A DNA stretch of 64,000 bases from Acanthornis magna (taxonomy: Eukaryota > Chordata > Aves > Passeriformes > Acanthizidae). The translations under genes and the position numbers were made by a program. Below are positions 22,028-33,273 of this stretch, one piece after another (position 1 is the first letter of the stretch; the number at the start of each line of letters is the position of its first letter). Under the pieces are notes generated by a model. The model was not told the DNA's origin. It made no database searches and worked only from the letters and a program-made list of their open reading frames with translations. The stretch covers positions 1-64,000 of the forward strand of contig JAWUZG010000983.1 of assembly GCA_036785705.1 (NCBI GenBank). The letters run 5' to 3'.

Positions 22028-22380
22028 CAGAACCACAGAATATCCTGAATGGAAGGGACCATGGAATCCAAGCCCTGTCCCTGCCCAGACCCCCAACAAT
22101 GCCAGCCTGGGCATCCCTGGCAGCGCTGTCCAAAGGCTCCTGGAGCTCTGGCAGCCTCGGGGCCGTGCCCATTCCCTGGGGAGCCTGGGCAGTGCCCAGC
22201 ACCCTCTGGGGGAAGAACCTTTCCCTAAATATTCCCCTAAACCTGCCCTGGCCCAGCTCCAGCTCCTGCAACCCAGGGGAGCTCTGTCTCCTCCACCCCA
22301 AGTGGACATTCCCAGTGCCCTCAGCTGCTCCTTGTCCGGCCATTCCAGGCCCTTCCCCATCTTTGCAGCCTCCCAGAGCT
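22028..22380 (-). repeat. CR1 LINE 3' end, GGATGCCCAGG subfamily
   Basis: Inverted copy starting ACCACAGAATATCCTGAATGG; includes CAATGCCAGCCTGGGCATCC and CACCCTCTGGGGGAAGAACC, the reverse complement of the copy at 3,050, and extends about 150 bases farther toward the 5' side than that copy. Confidence 0.85.
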
Positions 22381-22831
22381 TCCCCTGTCCCTGAAAGGTG
22401 TGCCCACACCTGCCTGGGAATGGCCCAGGTGGCACGCCGGGCTGCAGCCCCAGCCATCCATCGTGGATGGGCTGCGCTTTGTCTCGTTTCCCCTTCCCAG
22501 AGCCTGGCACACACAGAGCTCCAGACAAACAGCATTGCCATGGAAATGCTGCAGCCGGCGCCGAGCAGAGCATCGCTGCCATCGCATCTCCTCCAGCTCC
22601 TCGTGCCGGGACCTGGGGACAGGGGAATGTGTCACACCCACGTGTGAGCGCGGCCACCACGGCAGGGCTTGGGCTGGGGCTTCGTGCAGAACAGGCAGCC
22701 TGGGCGTGGGCTGTGCCCCAACCCCATCGGTGGCACTGCGAGGACATTGTGTCTGTGGCACTGTGTGCCCATCCCTGGCCTGCTGTGCCCATCCCTGGCC
22801 CCGTGCCCCGGGGCACAGCACGGGAGGGGTT

Positions 22832-23274
22832 TGGTGCGTGGTTGGTGTGGGTTTGGTGTGGATTTGCTGTGGGTTTCGTGTTGTTTTGGTGTGGGGTTGG
22901 TGTGGGGCTGGTGTGGGTTTGGTGTGGGTTTGGTGTGGGTTCGGTGCGGGGTTTGGTGAGGAGTTTGGGGTGGGGTTGGTGTGGGTTTGATGTGGGTTTG
23001 GTGTGGGTTTGGTCTGGGTTCAGCGTGGGGTTTGGTATGGGTTTGGTGTGGGTTTGGTGTGGGTTTGGGGTGGGTTTGGGGTGGGTTTGGGGTGGGTTCG
23101 GTGTGGGTTCGGTGCGGGTTCGGTGTGGGTTCGGTGTGGAGTTGGTGTGGGGTTGGTGTGGGGTTGGTGTGGGTTTGGGTTTGGTGTGGGTTTGGGGTGA
23201 GTTTGGTGTGAATTGATGTGAATTGGTGTGAATTGGTGTGGGGTTGGTGTGGGGTTGGTGTGGCTTTGGTGTGG
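22832..23274 (+). repeat. 11-bp G-rich minisatellite (GGTGTGGGTTT)n, about 40 units
   Basis: Units of 11 bases, mostly GGTGTGGGTTT with GGGGTGGGTTT, GGTGTGGGTTC and 12-base GGTGTGGGGTTT variants. The plus strand is almost free of C and A. The segment around 23,060-23,100 has successive G3-G4 runs separated by one to three bases, a strong G-quadruplex arrangement. Long frames on both strands with GVGLVW or TKPTPNPHQ periodic peptides are artefacts. Confidence 0.96.
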
Positions 23275-23294
23275 CAGCTGCTGCTGCCCCTAAG

Positions 23295-23463
23295 GAGGTG
23301 AGGGAACCCAGGCGGACACGGTGTGGTGTCACCCCAAAGGGGTGAGGGAACCCAGGTGGGCACGGTGTGGTGTCACCCCAAAGGGGTGAGGGAACCCAGG
23401 TGGGCACGGTGTGGTGTCACCCCAAAGAGGTGAGGGAACCCAGGCGGGCATGGTGTGGTGTCT
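23295..23463 (+). repeat. 44-bp minisatellite, 3.9 units
   Basis: Four units of 44 bases, each containing GTGAGGGAACCCAGG and GGTGTGGTGTCACCCC, nearly identical to one another. It lies 20 bases after the 11-bp array, and 44 is four times 11. Confidence 0.95.
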
Positions 23464-23464
23464 C

Positions 23465-24340
23465 TGGGCTGATTTCAGTCGGGGCTGCTGGCATGGCCGG
23501 GCGTGAGGGGTTGGTGTCACCTAGGGAAAGGTGCCACCGTTGTCATCTGCTGCCTCCCAGGGCTGAGGGGAGAGCTCGGGGTGCAGTTCTGAGCTTTGCT
23601 GCCCCACAAACATGAGGGAGGGGCTGGGGACCTTCCATCTTCTCTGGGATTGCCACGAGAATTTGGGAATGGGGCACGGCAGGGAGGCATCAGCCGAAGA
23701 AGTGACGCTGGGAATTGTCGATTGTATGGGACGCCCGATTTTGGACGAGCAGGGACTGCACAGATTCCCCCGCTCCGAACCCAGTGAAGGAGGTGCCGTT
23801 TCTCCCTGAGCACGAGTTGTTCTGCCCGGCAGCCTTGGAACACCTCATTACACAACACAGAGGGTTCCACATCCCATAAAGTAATGCCACAGTTCACTGT
23901 TTCACTTTTTGTATCTCATTTCAACATGGGAATTGTTAGAATATTCTCGTTTTTGGTGTGTCAGCACTCACAGCTTCTCTGCAAGGGGCTCTTTGATTTC
24001 CCACTTCCCTGCAACCATTGCTGTATTTTCCACAGGTTGTTTTCCATGAGAATTTGCTGCAGGAATTGTTCTGTGTGTTACCTAATCTAAAATTTGGGAC
24101 ATAAATCCCCATATTTTGCTGATACAACACACAAAGTTCTGTTCTGATTCACCTCAATTTGGCAGCATCGAGACCATAATTGCCCTGCACTCATTGCCAG
24201 TCCCAGTGTCAGGTGGATCACCGAAAAAAGGTTGGATGTTTGGATGTCTGGATGTTTCCCAGACATGGCAGCTGCTGAAACAAGTTGGAAAATCTGGATT
24301 TTACCAGGATGTCCTGCTGAGGATCATTGGGGTACCTCAC
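23465..24340. other. Intergenic sequence, CpG-containing segment
   Basis: No gene called. About 23,690-23,830 holds several CpG dinucleotides (GTCGATT, GACGCCC, GACGAGC, CCGCTCCG) outside any recognised repeat, unlike the CpG-poor surroundings. Confidence 0.35.
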
Positions 24341-24344
24341 AAAG

Positions 24345-24440
24345 GGTCTTGGGAGCACAGATCCCACAAGGATCATCCAGTCCAAGCCCTGGCCCTGCAC
24401 AGACACCCCAACGAGCCCTCCCCGTGCTGGCTGGGGGACA
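24345..24440 (-). repeat. CR1 3'-end fragment, short
   Basis: GGATCATCCAGTCCAAGCCC and CCTGCACAGACACCCCAACG resemble the older subfamily at 18.2 kb. Only about 100 bases are recognisable. Confidence 0.6.
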
Positions 24441-24717
24441 GTCCCATTGTCCCTTGGGGTGGCAGTGTTTGGTCCCAGGGACACCCAGGGCACGGCTGGC
24501 AGAGCTGGGCTCGGCTCAGCTCACTGCGCTCGGGAGCTGAGCTCCGACAGCCCCTGCTCCTGCTGGGCTGGAAATGGGGTGGGAATGGCACAGCAGAGCC
24601 TGCAGGGCTGCAAAGGGAAAGGGAATCCTGATTTTCTTGGAAGTTAAGGAGTGAGAGGCTCTGGACATGGATTGGTGCCGATAAGAAATGATGCTGGAAA
24701 TTGTTTTCATGTCGGAA

Positions 24718-25040
24718 TTGTAGAATCCCAGAATGGTTTGGGATGGAGGGACCCTAAATCCCATCCAGTGCCACCCCTGCCATGGCAGGGACACCTCCCA
24801 CTGTCCCAGGCTGCTCCAAGCCCAATGTCCAGCCTGGCCTTGGACACTGCCAGGGATCCAGGGGCAGCCACAGCTGCTCTGGCCACCCTGGGCCAGGGCC
24901 TGCCCACCCTCCCAGGGAACAATTCCTCATTCCCAACATCCCATCCAGCCCTGCCCTCTGGCACTGGCAACCATTCCCTGCCTCCTGTCCCTGCAGCCCT
25001 TGTCCCCAGTCCCTCTGCAGCTCTCCTGGAGCCCTCCCCC
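24718..25040 (-). repeat. CR1 LINE 3' end, GGGACTGGGG-type
   Basis: Inverted: GTAGAATCCCAGAATGG through CCCTTGTCCCCAGTCCCTC to CAGCTCTCCTGGAGCCC. Near-identical to the 20.1 kb copy over the shared length. Confidence 0.9.
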
Positions 25041-25540
25041 TCTGGGGGAGCTGCAGCCTCTGGTGAGCTCTGCCCTCAGTCCTAAACCCCAAAACCCCAA
25101 ATCCTCCACATCTGAGGAAGTTCAGCCAATTGTTTCAGCTTTTACTTTCAGTTTGGAAGCCTGGCTGGGTGGGGGGGTTGAGGCACTCTCGAAAAGACAC
25201 TTCACTACTGAATCCCCATCCAGGCATACCAGAAATTTCAGAATACTTTAAGAAAAACTGTGATTAAATTCTCAAAGCCTCCAGAATTCCCAGGTGATTT
25301 AATTCCCAAGGCTGATGAGATCAGTAGCTGAACAACACCTGAAAGCTCCTGATCTTTGTAAAGCGGAGTAACTTCGCACAAATGTTAATTGGAGGAATTA
25401 ACACCTTCATTAATCAGCTGCACAAACTGAACTTGAGGCTTCTGATTATGTTTTATGATGTCTGCTGCAGGTTGCACATGCAGGAATATCTGGATTCCCC
25501 AAAAGATTTGAAATTATTTACACTGCATTAAACAGTTTCC

Positions 25541-25831
25541 TTTATATATATACATTATATATATAAAATATATATATTATATATTACATATATAATTATA
25601 ATATATAATAACATATTATATATTATTATATATTATATATTATATATTATATATTATATATTATATCGCATTGTATATTATAGAATTATATAAATATAAA
25701 TATAAATATAAATATAAATATAAATATAAATATAAATATAAATATAAATATAAATATAAATATATATATATATATATGAAGTGTATTATATTTTTAATAT
25801 ATCTATTTTATATATATATATATATATATAA
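25541..25831. repeat. AT-only microsatellite island with (TATAAA)n core
   Basis: About 290 bases almost entirely A/T: irregular (TA)n and ATTATAT blocks, a regular TATAAA hexamer array of about 12 units (25,690-25,762), then (TA)n again. The (TA)n blocks are self-complementary and could extrude hairpins. Confidence 0.96.
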
Positions 25832-27184
25832 CAAGGACTAAATTCCTTTGGAGTGTGACTCCAGTGAGCTCTGCCCACTGATATTGGGAAAAACATGGGA
25901 TCCTCTTTGTCAATTGAAATTTTTACTGTTTTAAGTTATTAATTTGAAGTCCTCACTGTGTAATAAAGAAACCAAGACTAAGAGCAAAGCCTTTTCCTGC
26001 TCCCAGGATGATTTTCTCTGCCTGCCAGCCCGAGAGGGAAACAAAGAAGGTGCCTGAGGAATCCTCTTCATGTCACACCATGAGAGAATTCCCGAATCTT
26101 GTGCAATGAATGGTGTGGGATCTGCAGCTCTTCTCCAAATGGGTGCTGCTGGGCTGGCTGGATGATCCTGAAGGTCTCTTCCAATGCTATATTTCCATTA
26201 TTTGTCTTTTATTGAGTACTCCTAACATCTCCACAGTGACCTACAGAGGATTTCTGTTTTTTCCTGAGGATTTCTTGGACAAAACCAGCTGTGCATGTTC
26301 TGGATCATGGAATCTTTAGATGGGCTCTGCAGGGTGGTGGAGTTGGTCTCCAAGTGGAAATCCAAACATTTCCTGTTCCATCAGAATTCCTGCACAGGGA
26401 ATGAACCCTTGGAAGCACCAGGAACAGAGGGACCTGCAGGTGGGCAACAGCTCCATGAGAGTTGGATCAAAGTCACAATTCCAGTTGGATTTTCTGAGAC
26501 CTGAAAATGCTGAAGAAATGCCTGAAATCTGCGTTTTCTGCCCAGACACACTTTTTGTACAGAAAAAGGATTTTTGAATGGAGAAAAAAAAATAAAGATG
26601 TCCAGGAAAACCTGATGCAGAAATTGTTGTGTCTGTAAGAAAGGGAGAGACAGAGCCTGGCTGAACATTCTCCACTTTAATAAACTGGAATTTGGGAAGA
26701 GCCACCACGATCAGGGAAGCAGGAGACAGGTGGGCTCTACTGGAACAGGGAGAAATGCATTTGCTTGATTATTTTTCTGCTTTTCTCATATATTTACCAG
26801 ATTCTGAGCATTTCTGCACTGTATCAGCACTATGAACAGCAACATGGCTTTGGCATGTGTGATTTCTAAGGGTGAAAGGATCAAACCTCATCACTTCTCT
26901 AAATTGATCTGCGTTAGAGATTCCTCGGAGAAAATGTAGGTTTAAACTTGATGAAATTGGATCACTTGGCTCATGATATTATATTTACACAACACAATTT
27001 ATTAGCAGCAAATTCCTGCCCAGAGAAGAGGATAAACAGCTGGAAAAGCAGGGAGAGGCTTCATGGGGGAGGCGTCATTTTAATTGCACGGAATTCCATT
27101 ATCACTTCCCCAGCACTGGGAGGATTGCTCAGCACAATCACCGAGCCCTCTGGAAGGAGCTGAAGTGGCAAATCAGCCAATTTC
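25832..27184. other. Intergenic sequence with one faint CR1 terminus
   Basis: At 26,126-26,195 GGCTGGATGATCCTGAAGG and TCTCTTCCAATGC look like the last bases of a plus-oriented CR1. Otherwise nothing recognised. Confidence 0.45.
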
Positions 27185-27187
27185 CCA

Positions 27188-27610
27188 GAATTAGAGGATC
27201 CTGGAAACCCTGGGGCTGGAAAAGCCCTCCCAGCCCAAGGAGCCCAAGCTGTGCCCCATGCCCACCTTGTCCCCAGCCCAGAGCCCTGAGTGCCACGGCC
27301 AGGCCTTGCTGGGACACCTGCAGGGATGGGCACTGCAAAGCTCCCTGGGCAGCCCTGCCAAGGCCTGAGCACCCTTTCCATGGAGAAATTGCTCCTGCTG
27401 TCCAAGCCCAGCCTCCCCTGGCCCAGCCTGAGGCCGTTCCCTCTCCTCCTGTCCCTGTTCCCTGCCAGCACAGCCCGACCCCCCCGGCTGTCCCCTCCTG
27501 GCAGGAGCTGTGCAGAGCCACAAGGTTCCCCTGAGCCTCCTTTTCTCCAGGCTGAGCCCTTTCCCAGCTCCCTCAGCCGCTCCTGGGGCTCAGCCCCTGC
27601 CCAGCTCTCT
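27188..27610 (-). repeat. CR1 LINE 3' end, CCATGGAGAAATTGCTCC subfamily, long
   Basis: Inverted copy matching the 60.6 kb element from its terminus (GGGGCTGGAAAAGCCCTCC) through ACAGCCCGACCCCCCCGGC to CTCAGCCCCTGCCCAGCTC, about 420 bases with very few differences. Confidence 0.9.
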
Positions 27611-28355
27611 GTACCTGTGCTGCTTCTCATTTTCCTGCCCTGGCTCTGGGACAAGGCCATGGCCAAGGGCTGCTGCCACCCCAATGTTTGCAGAGCAATC
27701 CACCAAGCCCATCCTTCAGGTTCCTGACAAAACCTTTCATTCCTCTGACAAAGGAGCGATGCCAGTCCTTGGTTGTCTCCCAGGTGATGAGATTTCAGGC
27801 TCCTCTTGCCAGAAATGCACAGGATGCAGCCTGACTTGATTTATTAATTTATTTTTCTATTTTATTTATTTATTTTGCATAAGATACCAACAAAGCTTAA
27901 CATCCTTTTTTTCACCTGTGACAGGAAGGCGCTGAAGCAGAAATTCAGCCATTCTGGCACAGCCTGTGCCTGTTTACAATCGCTGAAGGCACAAAGAGAC
28001 CTCAAGAAATTATCTGGGGCTCGGAAACCTTCAATGATTGTGTGTTAGAGCAGATTTTTCTTTTTTCCCTGCTTTGAGGTTGTGGAAAGAATTTCCTGGG
28101 AGCTGAGAGATGCTTCACCCACGGACAGCACCCTCATGGTGTCTCCTGCTCCACATATTACCCGAGCCTTTCAAATCTATTTCTGCAACATTTTAGGTCC
28201 ATTTGCCTCACAAAATGCCTCCCTTGGTGCTTCCCCAACACATCAACAATAAATGATGCCTTTTCCAGCTGCATTTAACCCCTCAATGCCCTCCACTGGC
28301 CCCAAGGCTTCCTCAGCTTCCCAGCTAGGAAGTTCTCCTTGTATCCAGCAGAAAC
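27611..28355. other. Intergenic sequence, AT tract
   Basis: TTTATT-rich tract at 27,838-27,878; otherwise no feature recognised. Confidence 0.4.
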
Positions 28356-28359
28356 TAAT

Positions 28360-28560
28360 TCTGGATATTGCTTAGCTCTCTGCTCCCCTCTAAGCACTGA
28401 GAGTTTCCTGCTGCCTTCCACCTGTTACATATTTGAAGACTCTCATCATGTTTCTTCTCTGTCCTATTTTCTCTAGATTAAAAACACCAAACCCAGTTCT
28501 TTGAGATTTCCCTCCAGGGTCAGCTTTTTAAAGACTTTTAGCACCTTCTTGCGCTCTCAG
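28360..28560 (-). repeat. Ancient CR1/L3-like fossil
   Basis: Inverted, strongly diverged sequence with ATTTGAAGACTCTCATCATG, TTTCTCTAGATTAAAAACACC and CCAGTTCTTTGAGATTTCCC. This word order is that of the 3' region of old amniote CR1/L3 elements, and it lacks the young subfamily body seen elsewhere. Confidence 0.6.
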
Positions 28561-29978
28561 GACTTTCCTTAATTGGCCTCGTGAGGAAGTTGGAGACCAC
28601 GATGGGGTTTCTCGAGTTCAGAGACTAAAGGGAATCGTTCATTTTGCACTTTCAGACCTCCCCAGGGCTGAGTGGGAGGGCAGAAATTATTCCATGCATC
28701 CCAACCAGCCCATTTAGACATTTCAGGACAATCCTTGCTTTCCCACACCATCGTTAGTTCTCAGGGATCCTAAGTTCTTCCAAAATCCCCATGGATTTTT
28801 GTCCAGGTGTTTTGCCTTGTAGGCTCCTTTCACTGGGAGGTTTATTCTTATCAAAAACTGAGTTTACACCTGCACTGAATCTGGCTGTTTTCACACCATT
28901 TCCTCAATGGATCAAGATGTTAATCCTGGTAGAACTTTCCCACTCGATCCACCATCCTCCAAAACACGAGGAGAACAGGGAATGGCACAAACCCTGGGCA
29001 GGGCATCTGCAAAGGCGCTTCCCATAATTCTGCCATGCCAACAACAACCCCTGTTGGAGGATTTTCGATGTTTCAAACAGCTGAGTGCACCTCACAATGG
29101 TTTCATTTCAGTTCCCTCGCAGGAGGCTGTGCTGAAACCTCACTCCAGTCAAGATATGCAATATCTATTGTCCATAAGAGCTGCTACTTGTCAGGGGAGG
29201 AAATGAGCCTGGCTCGGCAGGATTTGTTCCTGGCAAATCATTCTTGGCCTCCACTTATCATTTCATTATTTCCCATGCACAAAAGAAAACTTTGTTTCAT
29301 TATTTGTTTCCATAAATTTCCAGGAATCCAAGTTGGGCCGTTTTCTCCCCTGCCATTCCCCAAGCTGCTTTGTTTTCTCGTTTTCCAAGCAGGTACTGCA
29401 ATCACCTGTGCCTGCTCTTCCCTTCCCCAGGTGTGGGAAAGGATTCCTTGTGGATTGCTCTGGGATTGCTTCAGGCAGTTCCCCACGCGCCCTGCGCTGG
29501 TTTCTGTCAGCTCTGGCTGGATGGAAAAACCCCAGCCCACTGAAATGTTCTGCTCTGCTCTCTGTGCTTTAGCCCTTGGTGGTTACTCAATGGGCCATTG
29601 TTCGTTCTCCTTGCTGAGGAGTGAGGGGAAAAGCCATCCATCGTTTTGGCATTCCCTGGGTTACCTCTTCCCATCCTGCCATCCTTGGGGAAGAGCAGAT
29701 CAGTTTTTCACCGCTGTCTTGCTCTAATACTAAAGGACAAAAACACCTTCCTGGCACTTTCTCTTTCCTTTGCTAATTATATTGATTTTATTTGTTTTCA
29801 CTCCTACAGGATTCTGCTTTTATTCCCATCCCCGGTTTGCTGGAGTGTCTGGTCACACTGGAGGGTTAATGAGCCACTCTTTGGGATTTACTCAAGTTGT
29901 GGCCTGAAGATGGGACACAGGAACCGACCTTGTGCCCGTGGTGGCTCTGCAGCTTCTGCATTTGAAGTTGTTTCCTCA
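28561..29978. other. Intergenic sequence, no gene seen
   Basis: The longest frame (29,035-29,727, plus) has no recognisable domain. No exon is supported. Confidence 0.4.
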
Positions 29979-29979
29979 C

Positions 29980-30225
29980 CATGGAATCGTGGAATGGTTT
30001 GGGTTGGAGGGATCTTAAAGCTCATCCAGTCCCTCCCCCTGTCATGGGCAGGGAACTTTCCACGAGGTTCCACATCCAGCCTGGCCTTGGACACTGCCAG
30101 GGACCCAGGGGCAGCCACAGCTTCTCTGGCACCCTGTGCCTCCCCATCCTCCCAGGGAACAACTCCTTCCCAGTCTCCCATCTAATCTCATTTTGTATCT
30201 CTCTAATCTTATCTTGTACTCCCCA
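29980..30225 (-). repeat. CR1 LINE 3' end, more diverged
   Basis: Inverted: ATGGAATCGTGGAATGG, AAAGCTCATCCAGTCCC, GGGCAGGGAACTTTCCACG. It has TCATGGGCAGGGA where young copies have CCATGGCAGGGA, so it belongs to an older CR1 lineage. Confidence 0.85.
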
Positions 30226-30486
30226 CAAGCCACAATTTGTTACAATTCCTTTTGGACTCCCTCACTGCCCTGCCACTCTCCCAGTTTAAAACTTTTCTAA
30301 GTTGGGACCTCTTTTTCCCGGAGGTCCCCCTGGCACTCAGCATTTCGGGATAACCCAGCTGAGCCCTCCTGGTGCCTGCACCTCCCAAACCACACCGTAA
30401 CTCCCACTGTGCCAGAGCTTCATCTGGGAGGACTGGGCCTCGTCAGAACCCCGGATCCCTCCACAGTCATTCCCATTCCCAGCCAT

Positions 30487-30797
30487 ATTTCCCAGGATCC
30501 CAGGATCGCTGAGGCTGGAAAAGCCCTCCCAGCCCATGGAGGCCAAGCTGTGCCCCATGGCCACCTTGTCCCCAGCCCAGAGCACTGAGTGCCACGGCCA
30601 GGCCTTGCTGGGACACCTGCAGGGATGGGCACTGCAAAGCTCCCTGGGCAGCCCTGCCAAGGCCTGAGCACCCTTTCCATGGAGAAATTGCTCCTGCTGT
30701 CCAAGCCCAGCCTCCCCTGGCCCAGCCTGAGGCCGTTCCCTCTCCTCCTGTCCCTGTTCCCTGCCAGCACAGCCCGACCCCCCCGGCTGTCCCCTCC
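30487..30797 (-). repeat. CR1 LINE 3' end, CCATGGAGAAATTGCTCC subfamily
   Basis: Inverted: GAGGCTGGAAAAGCCCTCCC to CACAGCCCGACCCCCCCGG, ending at CTGTCCCCTCC where the 27.2 kb copy continues with TGGCAGGAGC. Confidence 0.9.
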
Positions 30798-31784
30798 GGT
30801 CACGAATTGTGGAGACTCCTGGTCCTCCCTGGCAGAGCCATTAACACACAGGGTCTCTGTGAAAGGGCCAGGGGAGTCACAACAACTTTCCTGACCACCC
30901 TGGGCTGAGGTTTTTGGAGGGCAGGACACTTTTGGGGTATTAGGATAAACAGCAGGAAGATGCCCCTTCCTCCCCTTTCCACAGAAAAGAACAATGAGCC
31001 ATAAACACATTGTGCTTCCTCTAGGGTGTGATGGGTTTGGGATGGGCTGGGATTACCTGCAGTTGAAGGTTCTTTAGATTCTGGTGCCTCAGCTTGAGAC
31101 AGTCAAGAGTTCAAGTGAATATTTCAAGAAGTTGCTGTGTTCCCCATTCAGAACACTTCACATGTGTAGCACCAATTGAATTCAATCCATCTGGGATCAT
31201 TCAGCACTTCTGCAAATGAGACCACAAAATGTCAATTCAGACACTCAGAAACTGAGAGAGTGAAATTCACGGCCACCTGCAAGAAGTGTGGTTTAACTGA
31301 CTTAGCCAGCCTCACCCAAGCAGGGAAGGAGGATTCAATCCCTTCCTAAGGCACATCCCAGCTGGTTTAAACCCAAGAGCTCATCCTTTTCCACATGATC
31401 CTGTGCAAATTTACTGCTCATCTTCCGTCTGCTGAAACAAATGTGGAAAAACTTCTGGAGACAGCAGCCTCCTCCACTATGTCATCCTGACACAGCTCCA
31501 GAGTGGCTCCACCCTGAAAAATAAATGTGGCACAGAGCCCATGGAAAAGAAAAGTAGGCAATTATCTACTTTGCATATGCAGATGCAAAGGAGAGGAAGG
31601 AGAAATAACGCTCCTCATTATGTGGTATTGATTTTGCAACCTAGTCCTCATGTAAAGCAGATTGGATGTGTGCAATTATGCAGCTTTTTAAAAAGTAAAC
31701 AGGGAAAAGAATCCCAACTCCTTCCATCGTGCAGCATCACATTGTGGCAGATGGACATGGAGCTGCTGCAGCAATTCCAGAGGA
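30798..31784. other. Intergenic sequence, no gene seen
   Basis: Spacer between CR1 copies; no exon, RNA gene or tandem repeat recognised on either strand. Confidence 0.4.
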
Positions 31785-31876
31785 GGCACCAGGATGAGCA
31801 GAGGGATGGAGAGCTCTGCTGGGAGGAAAGGCTGTGAGAGTTGGGATTGTTCAGCCTGGAGAGGAGAAGCTTTGGG
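31785..31876 (+). repeat. CR1 5'-side fragment, left arm of an inverted pair
   Basis: 92 bases, GGCACCAGGATGAGCAGAGG to GGAGAGGAGAAGCTTTGGG, that match the reverse complement of 32,267-32,358 with three substitutions and no gaps. The rest of the plus-oriented element is missing. Confidence 0.9.
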
Positions 31877-31929
31877 GTGACCTAAAGGAAATGCCTGAAG
31901 GGAGCTGACAGGAAAGGTCACAGATCCAT

Positions 31930-32358
31930 GGATAGGTTTGGGTTGAAGCGACCCTAAATCCCATCCAGTGCCACCCCTGCCATGGCAGGGACACCTCCCA
32001 CTGTCCCAGGCTGCTCCAACCACAATGTCCAGCCTGGCCTTGGACACTGCCAGGGATCCAGGGGCAGCCACAGCTTCTCTGGCCACCCTGGGCCAGGGCC
32101 TGCCCACCCTCCCAGGGAACAATTCCTCATTCCCAACATCCCACCCAGCCCTGCCCTCTGCCACTGGCAACCATTCCCTGCCTCCTGTCCCTGCAGCCCT
32201 TGCAAATTGTCTCTCTCCATGGTTCCTGGGGCTCCTTCAGGCCCTGCAAGGCCACCCTGAGCTCAGCCCAAAGCTTCTCCTCTCCAGGCTGAACAATCCC
32301 AACTCTCGCAGCCTTTCCTCCCAGCACAGCTCTCCATCCCTCTGCTCACCCTGGTGCC
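31930..32358 (-). repeat. CR1 LINE 3' end, right arm of an inverted pair
   Basis: Inverted copy of the GACAATTTGC subfamily (contains GCAAATTGTCTCTCTCC), from TTTGGGTTGAAGCGACC to CCTCTGCTCACCCTGGTGCC. Its 5' end is complementary to the fragment at 31,785. Confidence 0.9.
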
Positions 32359-33072
32359 TTCTCTGGACACACAAATTCATGATTTTTCCTGTTCTCTTTT
32401 AGCTCATTCATCTTCCTACTACCCCATCTTTCCCTATCCTAATCTTCAAATCTACCCTTTCTTTATCCCAGTCTTTTCTCACCTATTCTCCTCCCTTTCC
32501 CTTTCCCCTCTCTTTTACATGCTCTCACTAGGTCCTAGTCCTAAATCCCAAACCCATGAAATGTGTGGTGTTCAGGGACAAACTTCCTGGAGAAGGTGAG
32601 GAAATAAAAGGGAGAGCAGGCCTGGACCTGCACTGCACCCCTGCCTATAGCCAGACAAACAAAGCCTCACCTGGCAGGGCAATTCCTCTTTCCAAAGATA
32701 ATCCCTGTTTTCTACCAACACCTCTCAAAATCTCTCCTGATCTGGAGCTGGAGATAACCAACATCCCAGCTCTAAACCTGTGATAAATTTTATTTTGATA
32801 TTGAACAACATGGCATAGGTAGAAATTAAAGTATTTAATAAAAGGAGAGAATTGCCTCTTCTGGTGCACAAAAGACCTGGTGCAAAAGAAGGTTTAGTCC
32901 AGCCTAACCAAGAGATTACTAAAACCCAAAATAACTGTGGTTAGAGAGGCCCTGAATAGTGTTTCTGAGCTTCTAAAAGTGCAATTTTTTTTTCTTTCAT
33001 TTTCTCCCTTAACCCTGCCATGCTGGACCAGCTTCTTTGTCAGGAGTCTGAGATATTGCAGGATGTTTTTTC
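32359..33072. other. Intergenic sequence, no gene seen
   Basis: T/C-rich stretch 32,400-32,520. No feature supported. Confidence 0.4.
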
Positions 33073-33273
33073 ATAGAATCCCAGAATTGCTGAGGTTGGA
33101 AAAGCCCTCCCAGACCATCGAGTCCAACCTGTGAGCCCCTGCCAAGTCCTGAGCACCCTTTCCATAAGGAAATTCCTCCTGATGTCCAACCGGAGCCTCC
33201 CCTGGCCCAGCCTGAGGCCGTTCCCTCTCCTCCTGTCCCTGTTCCCTGCCAGCACAGCCCGACCCCCACTTTC
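33073..33273 (-). repeat. CR1 LINE 3' end
   Basis: Inverted: ATAGAATCCCAGAATTGCTG, CCATCGAGTCCAACCTGTG, TTTCCATAAGGAAATTCC, then GCACAGCCCGACCCCC. Related to the 60.6 kb subfamily but with an internal deletion and more substitutions, so older. Confidence 0.85.

Noticed and set aside
21965..23407. 480-codon minus-strand frame with TKPTPNPHQTH repeats
   Set aside because: Runs over the 11-bp and 44-bp minisatellites and a CR1 copy; periodic peptide is a by-product of the arrays.
14441..23463. CRISPR array-like direct repeats
   Set aside because: Units are contiguous without unique spacers and the genome is avian; these are minisatellites.
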